A stretch of 64,000 nucleotides of DNA, from positions 937,501 to 1,001,500 of the forward strand of contig NZ_CP140153.1 in the NCBI RefSeq assembly GCF_034479635.1, written 5' to 3'. Positions 27,473 to 36,475 of this stretch are shown here, in pieces. Each line of letters begins with the position of its first letter. Position 1 is the first letter of the stretch. Below the pieces are notes generated by a model, which saw nothing but the letters and a program-made list of their open reading frames with translations, searched no databases and was not told the DNA's origin. Position numbers and translations under genes: made by a program. This stretch comes from Guyparkeria halophila. Its GTDB lineage: Bacteria; Pseudomonadota; Gammaproteobacteria; Halothiobacillales; Halothiobacillaceae.

Positions 27473-28696
27473 TTATACATAGAAGTCCAGATCCTCCTGG
27501 CGCTTGAGCAGATCGCGCATGGTGTGCGGATCGTCGCCGAAGAAGTAGATCAGCCCCCAGTGGGTACCGAACGCCGTGCGCTTGGTGACGGTTTCCTCCA
27601 CCGGCGGGGTCAGCTCATGCGACTCGAAGTAGGGGTGATCCTCGGTCTCGGCCGGCATTTCCAGGTGGCTGACCACGCGACGACGCGGGTAGACGCCGAA
27701 GCACCCGGCCACGCCCTTGGCATCGACGACTTCCTTGGGGAAGAACGCGGTGATCTCCTCCTCGGTGGTCTTGGGGTCGAAGGACAGGATCAGGCCCTGG
27801 TAGGCATTGAAGCCGTAGGCGCGCTCGAGCAGCTCGAACACCTTGAAGCCCGGCGGGCGATAGGCCACCTCACCGAAGTACATCTCGCCGTCGTTGGTGA
27901 CGAAGTATTCCGGGTGAATGAAGCCGAACTCGATGTCGAAGGTCTTGATCAGCTTTTCGATCTGGGCGGTGATCTGCTCACGGTATTTCTCCAGCTCGGG
28001 GGTGGCCGGCACGAAGACCGAGTAGCCCAGCGTCACGTACTCCGAGATGTTGAGAAAGCGGATCTTGCCGTTGTGAATCCAGGCCTCGACCGCGAATTCC
28101 CAGCCATCGAGGTGGGATTCCATCAGCACCGGGAATTCCTCGTCCGGGATGGTATCCACCTCGTCGGGCGTGCGGATCACGCGGTGACCCAGGCAACCGG
28201 CCTTGTCGAAGGCCTTGAGATGGATCGGGTCGTTGGGATCGCCGTCGAGCTTGAGCAGGGTCTGGTTGACCCGCTTGAGAAAGCGCACCACGTCCTCCTT
28301 GTCGTGGGCCTCCTCGAAGATGCCCACGCGGATGCCGCCCAGCTGGGCGCGACGCTTCATCAGTGCCTTGTCGCGCAGCAGCATCGACTGGCCGAAGAGC
28401 TTGGGCTGGTCGAGCAGCACCGAGTTGATCGCCCCGGCCCACTCGACCGTCTCCTCGTAAAGCGGGATGGCGACGTCCACGCCCTTTTCCTGCAGGGTGT
28501 GCGCGATCTCCAGGGAGCGATCGTTCAGCCGCTCGAAGTTCCACGGGATATAGGGAATGTTGTGCTGTTCGCAGTATTCCTCGGCCCAGTCGGGGGCGAC
28601 CACGACGTAGCGACGATCGAATGTTTCCGCGGCCTCGACGGCGTTGAGCGACCAGCCCAGCAGCGCGACAAAACCTTTTTCGGGATTCTTCTCCAT
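27473..28696 (-). CDS. ATP-grasp domain protein (putative carboxylate-amine ligase)
   Basis: The protein has 407 residues. An N-terminal domain (VALLGWSLNAVEAAETFDRRYVVVAP) is followed by ATP-grasp features: a lysine-rich strand (FLKRVNQTLLKLDG), GWEFAVEAWIHNGKI, and metal-binding GFIHPEYFVTNDGEMYFGEVAYRPPG, which holds the paired Glu ligands. ATP-grasp ligases join a carboxylate to an amine or thiol through an acyl phosphate. The substrate is unknown. AGAGG precedes the ATG at 28696. The papain-like gene follows on the same strand after element B, suggesting a shared pathway. Confidence 0.75.
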   Translation of the reverse strand: MEKNPEKGFVALLGWSLNAVEAAETFDRRYVVVAPDWAEEYCEQHNIPYIPWNFERLNDRSLEIAHTLQEKGVDVAIPLYEETVEWAGAINSVLLDQPKLFGQSMLLRDKALMKRRAQLGGIRVGIFEEAHDKEDVVRFLKRVNQTLLKLDGDPNDPIHLKAFDKAGCLGHRVIRTPDEVDTIPDEEFPVLMESHLDGWEFAVEAWIHNGKIRFLNISEYVTLGYSVFVPATPELEKYREQITAQIEKLIKTFDIEFGFIHPEYFVTNDGEMYFGEVAYRPPGFKVFELLERAYGFNAYQGLILSFDPKTTEEEITAFFPKEVVDAKGVAGCFGVYPRRRVVSHLEMPAETEDHPYFESHELTPPVEETVTKRTAFGTHWGLIYFFGDDPHTMRDLLKRQEDLDFYV

Positions 28697-28958
28697 GGGG
28701 TACCTCTGATTCGGGCGAAATGGAATGTTGAGCCGAAACGGGCTTACCGGCACGTCCGTGGTGCCGCGCCAATCGGGAAGTTGTGGACAGAGCCTAGTTG
28801 ACGAGAGGCGATTGTGTGGCCGCGACGCCGACGGGATGATTTGACCGACGACTGGCTGGACCGGTCGAAGAGAGGCTCGGCCCGCGGTTACCGGGTCGCT
28901 CGGGGGATTTCAGTCTAGCCTTGGGAACTGAACCCGACAGACTGTACTGGGAGACCTG

Positions 28959-29453
28959 ATGAGCCGACTGATGCGATTTGTGCCCACGCTTGCTTGTCTT
29001 GCCGCGACCGCTTTTGCGGCGCCTTCAATCGCATGGGCAGCCAACTACTGGGACAAGCTCGAGTGGCAGGTCCGCCCGCTGGTGCTGGTGGAGGGCGGCT
29101 CGTCGGCGGATAACTGGACCGATCGACTGCTGAACGATCGCTGTGCACTGGCCGAGCGTCGCATTCACTGGCTCGTGATCGAGGAGGACGGTGCGGTGTG
29201 GCGCCGATTCGACGGGGGCGAGGCGGCTGACTTCGAGTCGACACGGCTGGATGAGGGGGCCGCGGCCAGCGTGCGCGACCGGGTGGGTTGGTCGAGTGGC
29301 GATGACACGCGCCTGTTGCTGTTCGGGCTGGACGGGCAACGCAAGTACAGCGGTCGGCCCGATGCGCTGGAGACGATCTGGGCCCTGATCGATCGCATGC
29401 CGATGCGGCGCAACGAGCTGGCCCGCGAGCCGGATGATTGTGCAAGTCCTTGA
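28959..29453 (+). CDS. Secreted DUF4174 protein
   Basis: The 164-residue precursor has a signal peptide (about 1-27, ending SIAWA). The mature part follows DUF4174: WQVRPLVLVEGG, DRCALAERRIHWLVIEEDG, RLLLFGLDGQRKYSGR and the hallmark end IDRMPMRRNE. The fold is thought to be thioredoxin-like, but no CxxC is present. It is divergent from the ATP-grasp gene across a 262-base gap. Confidence 0.82.
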   Translation: MSRLMRFVPTLACLAATAFAAPSIAWAANYWDKLEWQVRPLVLVEGGSSADNWTDRLLNDRCALAERRIHWLVIEEDGAVWRRFDGGEAADFESTRLDEGAAASVRDRVGWSSGDDTRLLLFGLDGQRKYSGRPDALETIWALIDRMPMRRNELAREPDDCASP

Positions 29454-29599
29454 GCGCATCCGGCGCGCGCTTCATATCGGCGTACCGGTCCGAGATCAGA
29501 AAATTCGATTCCCCGGATATTGATTTCGTCGAGATCCCGGGTAAGGATGTCAGGTGAGGCTAATCGTTTGCCGGCTTGGTTTCTTGCCGGCCCCATCGA

Positions 29600-29794
29600 G
29601 GGAAACGCTGCACGATTCGATGACGTCTCTGCGGGACCTCCAAGGGTCCAGATGCAAGGCGCGGTCCGCCGTGAAGGGCCGTCGCCCTTCACGAGGGCAG
29701 CAACGCTGCGGATGGGCCCTTGGAGGCGCGCCCGGACGGGGCTTGCGGGTTTGCCCGCAAGCCAGAGATGTCATCGAATCGTGCAGGGTTTCCC
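29600..29794. repeat. MITE-like intergenic element, copy C (195 bp, shortened loop)
   Basis: The terminal inverted repeats are about 31 bp with two mismatches (GGGAAACGCTGCACGATTCG left; GGGAAACCCTGCACGATTCG on the opposite strand at the right). The core CAGATGCAAGGCGCGG is followed by GCAACGCTGCGGATG. It lacks most of the 70-base loop of copies A and B. It fills most of the 356-base gap between the DUF4174 and DsrE-like genes and ends one base before the AAGGAGG ribosome site of the DsrE-like gene. Confidence 0.85.
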
Positions 29795-29809
29795 TAAGGA
29801 GGAATCCCC

Positions 29810-30322
29810 ATGATCCGTCGAGTATCCCGTGCCCTGCAGGTGTTGAGCCTGGCCATGGCCGCCTTGATCATCGCCCCCACCGTTGCCGCCGAGAATCTGC
29901 ACAACCGCGCCGCCATCGATGGGCTGGAAAACGTCAAGGCCGTCTACGACGTGCGCAAGTCCAACCCGAACGCGCTGGACATGTATCTCAAGGCCATCAT
30001 CACCAATGTCGAGAACCTGGAGAAGGAAGGCGTGCAGGCCGAGCTGGTGATGGTGTTCATCTCCCATTCGGTGAAGTTCATCAACACCGCCCCGACGCTG
30101 GAGACCGAGGCCGATTACGGCGAGGCGCTGGCGAGCATCGCCCAGAGCGTCGAAACCCTGCAGGAACTGGGCGTGCGCATGGAGGCCTGCAATGGCGCCA
30201 CGCGGGCATTCAATGTCGATAACGACACCCTGCTGCCGGGCATCGAGCCGGTGCGCTCGGGCTTCATCTCGCTGATGGGCTACCAGAACAACGGTTACGC
30301 CCTGATCCCGGTGTACGATTGA
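29810..30322 (+). CDS. Secreted DsrE-like protein (1)
   Basis: The 170-residue precursor has a signal peptide (about 1-27, ending PTVAA). The mature part has the DsrE/DsrF-like alpha/beta pattern (VKAVYDVRKSNPNALDMYLKAIITN, ELVMVFISHSVKF), with a Cys in VRMEACNGAT. Such small periplasmic DsrE proteins are common in sulfur oxidisers, but their sulfur-carrier role is unproven. AAGGAGG directly follows repeat C. A terminator follows 30 bases after the stop. Confidence 0.8.
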   Translation: MIRRVSRALQVLSLAMAALIIAPTVAAENLHNRAAIDGLENVKAVYDVRKSNPNALDMYLKAIITNVENLEKEGVQAELVMVFISHSVKFINTAPTLETEADYGEALASIAQSVETLQELGVRMEACNGATRAFNVDNDTLLPGIEPVRSGFISLMGYQNNGYALIPVYD

Positions 30323-30352
30323 ATGGGAACGGCTTTGCTGCAATACAACACG

Positions 30353-30375
30353 ACCCGCCGAGAGGGCGGGTTTTT
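30353..30375 (+). terminator. Rho-independent terminator after DsrE-like gene 1
   Basis: ACCCGCC-GAGA-GGGCGGGT followed by TTTT forms a strong GC stem with a T-tract, 31 bases after the stop codon. Confidence 0.85.
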
Positions 30376-30402
30376 CGATGGTAACGACGTGGAAGGAAAA
30401 CG

Positions 30403-31344
30403 ATGACCGACGGCAAACCGACGATCGGCCTGGCGCTGGGCAGCGGCGCGGCCCGCGGCTGGGCGCACATCGGTGTGATCCAGGCGTTGGAAGATGCCGG
30501 TATTCGCCCCGCGATGGTGGCAGGCTGTTCCTTTGGCGCCTTGGTCGGTGCCGGTTACGCCGGTGAATCCATGGACAAGCTCGAGGCCTGGGCGCGCGGT
30601 ATCCGCTCCTGGGATGTGATGCGGCTGCTGGATGTCCGTCTGGGCGGCGGCCTGATCGAGGGAGACGACCTGATGCGCTCGCTGGCCAAACAGGTCGAGC
30701 CGGTCGACATCGAGCAGCTGCGCGTGCCATTCGCTGCCGTGGCGACCGACCTCGAAGCCGGTCGCGAGGTGTGGTTGCGCGAGGGCGGCCTGATCGATGC
30801 CGTCCACGCCTCGATTGCCGTGCCCGGGCTGATGTCGCCGGTGCGCAACCAGGGCCGCTGGCTGGTCGATGGCGGCCTGACCGACCCGGTGCCGGTCTCG
30901 TTGTGTCGGGCGCTGGGCGCCGATGTGGTGATTGCCGTGAATCTCAACAGCGATCTTGTCGGTCGGCACATACGCGATATCCGCGGCGCGGCGCGGCATG
31001 ACACCGACAACGAGAGCGGCCTGCGCAAGTGGGTCGACGGGCTGGATGAGCGTCTTCTCGATGGCCGGATCGGCAAGTGGCTTGAAGAGCGGGACAAGGA
31101 CGAGCCCACGCCCGGCATGCTCGACGTGATGGCCGGCGCGATCAACATCATGCAGGACCGCATCACCCGCAGCCGCATGGCGGGCGACCCACCCGAACTG
31201 ATGATCTCGCCGAAGCTTTCGCACATCGGTCTGCTTGAGTTCGAGCGTGCCAGTGAAACCATCGAGGTGGGCCGGGCCGCCGCCGAGCGGGCCTTGCAGG
31301 ATAGCCCGCTATTGCCCGAGTTGAGAGGGGAATCGAGTCGGTAG
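30403..31344 (+). CDS. Patatin-like phospholipase, RssA type
   Basis: The protein has 313 residues. The oxyanion loop is GLALGSGAARGWAHIG, the nucleophile elbow GxSxG reads GCSFG (Ser near residue 46), and the catalytic Asp lies in LVDGGLTDPVPVS. All patatin dyad elements are present, so a serine acyl hydrolase acting on lipids or thioesters is likely. No signal peptide is seen. GGAAGGA precedes the ATG. Confidence 0.9.
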   Translation: MTDGKPTIGLALGSGAARGWAHIGVIQALEDAGIRPAMVAGCSFGALVGAGYAGESMDKLEAWARGIRSWDVMRLLDVRLGGGLIEGDDLMRSLAKQVEPVDIEQLRVPFAAVATDLEAGREVWLREGGLIDAVHASIAVPGLMSPVRNQGRWLVDGGLTDPVPVSLCRALGADVVIAVNLNSDLVGRHIRDIRGAARHDTDNESGLRKWVDGLDERLLDGRIGKWLEERDKDEPTPGMLDVMAGAINIMQDRITRSRMAGDPPELMISPKLSHIGLLEFERASETIEVGRAAAERALQDSPLLPELRGESSR

Positions 31345-31403
31345 TTCGCGGCTCGACGCGCTCAGGTCATGATTACGTCTATCTGACGTGTGCCCTGTCT
31401 CGA

Positions 31404-31967
31404 TTACCAGACTAGATCGTCCGGCACCTCGAACCCGGCATAGGCGGGATCGCGGATCTCGCCGCCGCTGGGCAGGGCCAGCAGATAGGCCGGGTCGCGC
31501 TGGGCAATCTTGTCGGCCGTGGCCGCCGAGACGATGTAGTAGCGCTTGTCCCACGTCGCCAGGCGCAGCTTGCGCGTTGCCAGCCCGCGGCGCAGGCGGG
31601 CGTTGACCGGCAGGCTCAGTATCCGGCCCTGATCGACGAAGTAGAACGGCTCGCCGTGGCTGGCGAGCTTCTCGGCATGGTCGAGGATCAGCTGGCGGAT
31701 CTCGGCGCGTTGGGCGCGGCGCTGTTCGTCCTCGCGCTGGCGGGCGCCGGCCTCGCGGGCCTGCTGGCGCTCGCGCTCGAGCTTCTCGGCGGCCGCCTTC
31801 TTGGCCGCCTCGATCTCCTTCGGCGGCTTGGTGTTGGCCTCCTTGTCGTGCCGGTTGACCCGGCCCCAGGCCGACTTCTGCTTGGGCTGCTTGCCGCCGC
31901 CCTTCTTGCCACCCTTCTGGGCGAGGCCGGACTGCAGCAGCTGATCCTGAAGAGATCCCTTGCTCAT
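31404..31967 (-). CDS. DUF2058 (YaiL-like) protein
   Basis: The protein has 187 residues. A lysine/glycine-rich N-terminus (SLQDQLLQSGLAQ) is followed by a charged coiled coil (about 45-95) and a compact C-terminal domain (FYFVDQGRILSLPVNARLRRGLATRKLRL). This is the DUF2058 pattern, proposed to act in ribosome- or nucleoprotein-associated processes. The function is not established. Confidence 0.9.
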   Translation of the reverse strand: MSKGSLQDQLLQSGLAQKGGKKGGGKQPKQKSAWGRVNRHDKEANTKPPKEIEAAKKAAAEKLERERQQAREAGARQREDEQRRAQRAEIRQLILDHAEKLASHGEPFYFVDQGRILSLPVNARLRRGLATRKLRLATWDKRYYIVSAATADKIAQRDPAYLLALPSGGEIRDPAYAGFEVPDDLVW

Positions 31968-32019
31968 GGTTTGACGCGATGCCGATTGCTGTGACGGGAC
32001 GGCAGTCTATCAGTTCGGG

Positions 32020-33903
32020 TCAGACGTCTGGACGGACCATCGGGTCCGCCCGTTCGGACAGGCATTCCAGCGGCGGCAGCTGAGCGGTCTTCTTGTGCTG
32101 GTAGCGATGCATGCGGTGGACGATGTCGACCAGGATGCGCACGGCGCGCTCGATGTAGGGCCCCTTGTTGAGCATGACGCACTCGGCGCGCTCGGCCATC
32201 GCGGCATCGGTGAGCTCGGGGCGCGAGATGGTGCCCTTCTTCGCCAGGGTCTCCAGTACCTGGGTCGCCCAGATCACCGGCACGTGGGCCGCCTCGGTCA
32301 GCATCAGCAGGGTCTCCTGGGCCTCGATCATCTCCTCGGGACCCAGTTCCACGGCCAGATCGCCGCGGGCGATCATGATGCCCAGCAGCCGATGGTCGAG
32401 GGCGGCCAGCATGATACCGGGCAGGTTGGCCACGGCCCGGCGGGTCTCGATCTTGGCGACGATCGGCATGTCCTCGGCGCCGCGCGCGTCGAGTTCGGCC
32501 ATCAGCGCGCGCATGTCGTCGCCGGATTCCACGAACGAGAAGCCCACCATGTCGGCATGCTTGACCACGAAGTCGAGGTCCTCGAGATCCTTGTCGCTCA
32601 ACGCGGGCAGGTCGAGCGGGGTGTCGGGGAAGTTGAGCCCCTTGTCGGGCTTGATGGTTTTGCCCTGGGGGCCGGCGTGCTCGATGTTAAGCAGCGCGCC
32701 GTCGTTATCGACTGCCAGCACGCGGGCGCCGATCTTGCCGTCGTCGATCCAGACCGAGTCGCCCGCGGCCAGCCGGTCGAACACCCGCGGTTCGGCGCAG
32801 GGCACGCGCGCCGGTTCGAGCACATTGCCCGCCGGGTCGAGGCGTGCCGGTTCGCCCGGGATGGGGGCGGCGGAAAGCCGCAGCCGGTCGCCCTCGAACA
32901 CGCGGATCTTCGCCGGGCGGGTATCGAAGCCGCGGGCGAGGAATTGCTCGCCGGTGCCCCGATCGTGGAACGCCGTGGTCTGGTCAATGTGCGCCGGGCC
33001 GTCGAGTGCGGCGTGAAAAAAGCGGGCCGTGCCGGTGGCCGCGACGCGCATGCGGCGCTCGCGACCCAGGGTGTCGACGAAATACAGCTCCTGGTGGTCG
33101 TGCAACCGGTCGATGACCGCCGTGTCCAGCGCCAGGTGCCAGTTGCGCTTGCGGCCCTTGCCCACCGGCTCGGAGCGCAAAAAGCCGTCGCTGATCTCGA
33201 TCACCGGCGCCCGCGTGCCTTCCCAGTCGATCTCGAGCGCCTTGTGCCGGCGGCGGACCTCGCCGGTACGCACCTTGTGGCCGGCCAGGTCCATGAACAG
33301 CCGGCAGGCGCGGCCGGTGCGGTGGCGGGCGGCGTCGAGGTTGCCGACCATCCGGCTCCATTCGCGCGGCGTGTCGTGGGCGCAGTTGATGCGCGCGCAG
33401 GTCATGCCCGCCCGCATCAGCCCCTCGAGGAGATCGGCGTCGTCCGCGGCGTCCGTGGGTAGCGTCACCATGATGCGCACGCCGTGCGGGGCCTCGGCGC
33501 CGAACAGCTGCTCGGTGTTGCGGTCCAGGATGCGCTGGCCGGCCAGGAAGTCCGCCGGTGGCTTTTTATCTGCCGCCACCTTCCGGCCGCAGGCGCGGCT
33601 CAGCAGGTCGATGATGCTGTCCAGCGTCGCCAGCACGTGGGCCTCGCTGCGACCCAGCGAGGACAGGCCATGCGCGGCCAGCACCGGCTGGAGCTCGCGC
33701 AGGTCCTCGGAGCGCAGCGCGAGGTAGCAGGCGAGATTCCAGCTGCTCGGCCCGGCACGGTCGGCATCGCCCAGCTCCTGCTCCAGCCGGCGCGTCGCCC
33801 GCTCCTGCACCCGCTCGCGCAGGGCGGTGACTTCCCCGAGGAGCCATTCGATGGAATCTGTGGCGGCGCAGTCGCGGTTGTCGGTCGTCGCGGCGGTATT
33901 CAT
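32020..33903 (-). CDS. Pyruvate-kinase-like protein with N-terminal helical extension and no C-terminal domain
   Basis: The protein has 627 residues. Residues 1-130 are a helical extension not found in PykA/PykF. A TIM barrel with inserted B domain follows: ARINCAHD, LAGHKVRTGEV, FSFVESGDDMRAL, IVAKIETRRAVANLP, IARGDLAVELGPEEM and WATQVLETL. The stretch after this reads PELTDAAMAERAECVMLNKGP, where typical enzymes have a VMLSGETA-like ending. The allosteric C-terminal domain is missing. Catalytic Lys and metal Glu/Asp positions look kept, so activity is plausible with different regulation. Confidence 0.82.
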   Translation of the reverse strand: MNTAATTDNRDCAATDSIEWLLGEVTALRERVQERATRRLEQELGDADRAGPSSWNLACYLALRSEDLRELQPVLAAHGLSSLGRSEAHVLATLDSIIDLLSRACGRKVAADKKPPADFLAGQRILDRNTEQLFGAEAPHGVRIMVTLPTDAADDADLLEGLMRAGMTCARINCAHDTPREWSRMVGNLDAARHRTGRACRLFMDLAGHKVRTGEVRRRHKALEIDWEGTRAPVIEISDGFLRSEPVGKGRKRNWHLALDTAVIDRLHDHQELYFVDTLGRERRMRVAATGTARFFHAALDGPAHIDQTTAFHDRGTGEQFLARGFDTRPAKIRVFEGDRLRLSAAPIPGEPARLDPAGNVLEPARVPCAEPRVFDRLAAGDSVWIDDGKIGARVLAVDNDGALLNIEHAGPQGKTIKPDKGLNFPDTPLDLPALSDKDLEDLDFVVKHADMVGFSFVESGDDMRALMAELDARGAEDMPIVAKIETRRAVANLPGIMLAALDHRLLGIMIARGDLAVELGPEEMIEAQETLLMLTEAAHVPVIWATQVLETLAKKGTISRPELTDAAMAERAECVMLNKGPYIERAVRILVDIVHRMHRYQHKKTAQLPPLECLSERADPMVRPDV

Positions 33904-33949
33904 GGGGCGGTCCCTCCAGGGCGCAGTCCCTACAGTCAGGACCTCTTGG

Positions 33950-33975
33950 ATACCACCGCCATGTGACGGCGGTAT
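33950..33975. repeat. Imperfect hairpin in the gap between the pyruvate-kinase-like and helicase genes
   Basis: ATACCACCGCC-ATGT-GACGGCGGTAT can form an imperfect stem with one mismatch and one G-T pair. It lies between divergent genes and has no T-tract, so its role is unclear. Confidence 0.35.
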
Positions 33976-34007
33976 GGCAGCTGCCCAGGCGGGCTGCGAG
34001 AAAACCG

Positions 34008-34034
34008 TTGGCCCTTTCGCAAACGTGCTAGGAT
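34008..34034 (+). promoter_or_regulatory. Candidate promoter for the DEAD-box helicase gene
   Basis: TTGGCC and TAGGAT are separated by 15 bases, within the 326-base gap 33904-34229. Transcription from here would give a leader of roughly 190 bases, consistent with the long regulated leaders often seen for cold-inducible RNA helicases. The hexamers are imperfect. Confidence 0.35.
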
Positions 34035-34229
34035 GCGCGCACTCGGTCTGACCAGTCCTGCCGATTGACGTCCTGAGGGCCTGCCCTCAACCCCTGCGTT
34101 TTCCTTGCCGACTGGCGTGCGTTCCCTCCCCGGGAGCGTGTGACGGGAAACGCCACGCCATTCGAGACGCCATTTTTGTCATGGCCTCCATGCGTTGAGC
34201 GTTCTCGTCCCCCAAGGAAAACTGTTTCT

Positions 34230-35597
34230 ATGTTGTTTTCAGAACTGGGCCTCCGCCCGGAACTCCAGCGCGCCATCGAAGAGCGCGGCTACACCACCCC
34301 GACCCCGATCCAGGCCAAGGCCATCCCGACCGTTCTCTCCGGCGGTGACCTGCTCGCTGCGGCCCAGACCGGTACCGGCAAGACCGCCGGCTTTACCTTG
34401 CCTTTGCTCGAGCGCCTGATGGAAACCCACCCGGAAGGTGGCCACAAGGGTGGCAAGCGTCCGATTCGCGCGCTGATCCTCACCCCGACGCGCGAGCTGG
34501 CCGCCCAGGTCGAGCAGAGCGTGCTCGATTACGGCCACCACCTGCCGTTGAAATCGATGGTCATGTTCGGCGGTGTGGGCATCAACCCGCAGATCGACAA
34601 GCTCAAGAAGGGCGTCGACATCCTGGTCGCCACGCCGGGCCGCCTGCTCGACCACCAGAACCAGCGCACCGTGGACCTCTCGCAGGTCGAGATCCTGGTG
34701 CTGGACGAAGCCGACCGCATGCTCGACATGGGCTTCATCCACGACATCAAGAAGATCCTCAAGATCGTGCCGGAGCAGCGCCAGAACCTGCTGTTCTCGG
34801 CCACCTTCTCCGACGAGATCCGCACCCTGGCCGGCAAGCTGCTGGACAACCCGGCGGAAATTTCCGTCACGCCGCGCAACACCACCGTCGAGGCGGTCAG
34901 CCAGTCGGTCTACGAAGTCGATCGTGACAAGAAGCGCGAACTGCTCGCCGAGCTGTTGATCGACCAGGACTGGCAGCAGGTGCTGGTGTTCACCCGCACC
35001 AAGCACGGCGCCAACCGCCTGGCCGAGTACCTCTCCAAGCGTGACATCCCGGCGATGGCCATCCACGGCAACAAGAGCCAGACGGCGCGCACCAAGGCGC
35101 TCGAATCGTTCAAGAACGGCAGCATCCGCGTCCTGGTGGCCACCGACATCGCCGCCCGCGGCATCGACATCGCCCAGTTGCCCTACGTGGTCAACTTCGA
35201 GTTGCCGAACGTCGCCGAGGACTACGTCCACCGCATCGGCCGCACCGGTCGGGCGGGCGAGTCCGGCGAGGCGATCTCGCTGGTCTGCATCGACGAATTC
35301 AAGCTGCTGGCCGGCATCGAGCGACTGACCAAGCAGAAGTTCACCCGCCACGTCGTGCCCGGATTCGAGCCGGACCCGAACGCCAAGCCCGAACCGATCC
35401 CGAACGGTCGCAACAACGCCGGCGGCGGTCGCCGTAGTGGCGGTGGTCGTCCCGGTGGCGGTGGCGGTCGCGGTGGGCCCGGCGGTGGCCAGGGACGCGG
35501 CCAGGGACGTGGCCCCGGTGGCGGCGGCCGTGGCCCGGGCGGTCGTCCGGGTGGCCGTGGTGGTCGCGGCGGTGGTGGCCGTAGCGGCAACCGTTAA
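34230..35597 (+). CDS. DEAD-box ATP-dependent RNA helicase, RhlE type
   Basis: The protein has 455 residues. All motifs are present: Q motif ([12 protein letters not shown]), [30 protein letters not shown] and [11 protein letters not shown] Gly/Arg-rich tail follows from about residue 395 (RGG-like repeats) and probably adds RNA affinity. It acts in RNA unwinding, ribosome assembly or mRNA decay. The ATG at 34230 is preceded by AAGGAAA; an upstream in-frame start at 34140 lies in the leader and is less likely. A strong terminator follows. Confidence 0.95.
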   Translation: MLFSELGLRPELQRAIEERGYTTPTPIQAKAIPTVLSGGDLLAAAQTGTGKTAGFTLPLLERLMETHPEGGHKGGKRPIRALILTPTRELAAQVEQSVLDYGHHLPLKSMVMFGGVGINPQIDKLKKGVDILVATPGRLLDHQNQRTVDLSQVEILVLDEADRMLDMGFIHDIKKILKIVPEQRQNLLFSATFSDEIRTLAGKLLDNPAEISVTPRNTTVEAVSQSVYEVDRDKKRELLAELLIDQDWQQVLVFTRTKHGANRLAEYLSKRDIPAMAIHGNKSQTARTKALESFKNGSIRVLVATDIAARGIDIAQLPYVVNFELPNVAEDYVHRIGRTGRAGESGEAISLVCIDEFKLLAGIERLTKQKFTRHVVPGFEPDPNAKPEPIPNGRNNAGGGRRSGGGRPGGGGGRGGPGGGQGRGQGRGPGGGGRGPGGRPGGRGGRGGGGRSGNR

Positions 35598-35647
35598 TCC
35601 GCGTTTCCAGTCCTCGGCCAAGGTCGAGGAACGTTGATGTACCAAAG

Positions 35648-35676
35648 CGCCCGGCTGATCAGCCGGGCGTTTTTTT
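35648..35676 (+). terminator. Rho-independent terminator after the helicase gene
   Basis: The perfect stem CGCCCGGCTGATCAGCCGGGCG is followed by seven T. It is nearly identical to the terminator-like stem at 36833-36858, part of a tandem duplication. Confidence 0.95.
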
Positions 35677-35725
35677 GTGCTCGTGTCCGTTTGGATAGCC
35701 GCTTATCGAATAACAGGCAAAGTAA

Positions 35726-35755
35726 TTGGTATTGCCGCTCGGGTCGGCTACCGTC
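35726..35755 (+). promoter_or_regulatory. Candidate promoter of DsrE-like gene 2, conserved in its paralogue
   Basis: TTGGTA and TACCGT are separated by 17 bases, and the 15-base block GGGTCGGCTACCGTC is repeated at the same distance (46 bases) before the start of the paralogue at 36991. Conservation between the two leaders, amid diverged sequence, supports function. Confidence 0.5.
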
Positions 35756-35800
35756 GAAAGGGAATAAACAACAATCCCTCAGGGATTCGAGGAGGAAGGA

Positions 35801-36280
35801 ATGATCAAGCGCGCCTTGCTGTTTGCCTGCCTGCTGCCGGCCATGGCCATTGCTACCGCCACGGCCAGCGATAATCGCCCCTGGGGCACGGCCGAGCTGA
35901 CCGAGAAGGATTACCAGCCCGACAAGGTCGTCTACGACGTGGCGGCCAAGGATGCCGAGGCGCTCAACAGCATCATCGGCCGGGTCAGTCACCTGAACAA
36001 CGAGTACGCCGGCGACGTGTTCGACGCGCATATCGTGGTGGTGTTGCACGGCGACGAGATCCCGCTGTTCACCACGGAGAAGTACGAGGAGAACAGGGAG
36101 TTGATGGAGCGCGCCCAGTCGCTGACCGTCGCCGGTAACATCGAATACCGCATGTGCGCGGCCGCCGCGGCATTGCATGACGTTGAACCCGAGGACGTGC
36201 ACGGGTTCGTCAACGTGGTGCCCATGGCCGATGCCGAGATCATCGAGTTGCAGCACGAAGGCTATGCCTACATGAAGTAA
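35801..36280 (+). CDS. Secreted DsrE-like protein (2)
   Basis: The 159-residue precursor has a signal peptide ending near ATATA (about residue 20). The mature part carries DNRPWG, KVVYDVAAKDAEALNSIIGRV, IVVVLHGDEIPLF and a Cys in IEYRMCAAAAAL, ending VVPMADAEIIELQHEGYAYMK. It is a close paralogue of the gene at 36991, with the same leader, so the pair arose by tandem duplication. A role in periplasmic sulfur handling is only a family-level guess. AGGAGGAAGGA precedes the ATG. Confidence 0.8.
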   Translation: MIKRALLFACLLPAMAIATATASDNRPWGTAELTEKDYQPDKVVYDVAAKDAEALNSIIGRVSHLNNEYAGDVFDAHIVVVLHGDEIPLFTTEKYEENRELMERAQSLTVAGNIEYRMCAAAAALHDVEPEDVHGFVNVVPMADAEIIELQHEGYAYMK

Positions 36281-36475
36281 CGGGCAGCTTTCGGGTCGCG
36301 CGGCGAGGCTCGATCCGAGGATTCGCCCCGGGTGATGCGTGCGTCTGATGCGCCACCCGTGGGCCTCGCACACGCCGCGATCGGTTATCGTATCCACCTC
36401 AGAATCGAGACGGCCGGCCTTGCACGAGCTGGCCGCCGACTAACGAGGCCGAGCCGCCGGCGGGGAGGGACAACC

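Noticed and set aside
26744-28801. Plus-strand open frame opposite the ATP-grasp and papain-like genes
   Set aside because: It crosses repeat B and two genes with clear motifs on the minus strand; no family similarity.
28920-28958. GGAACT-like motif before the DUF4174 gene considered as an ECF sigma promoter
   Set aside because: A matching -10 at the right distance could not be identified, and the start codon would follow very closely.
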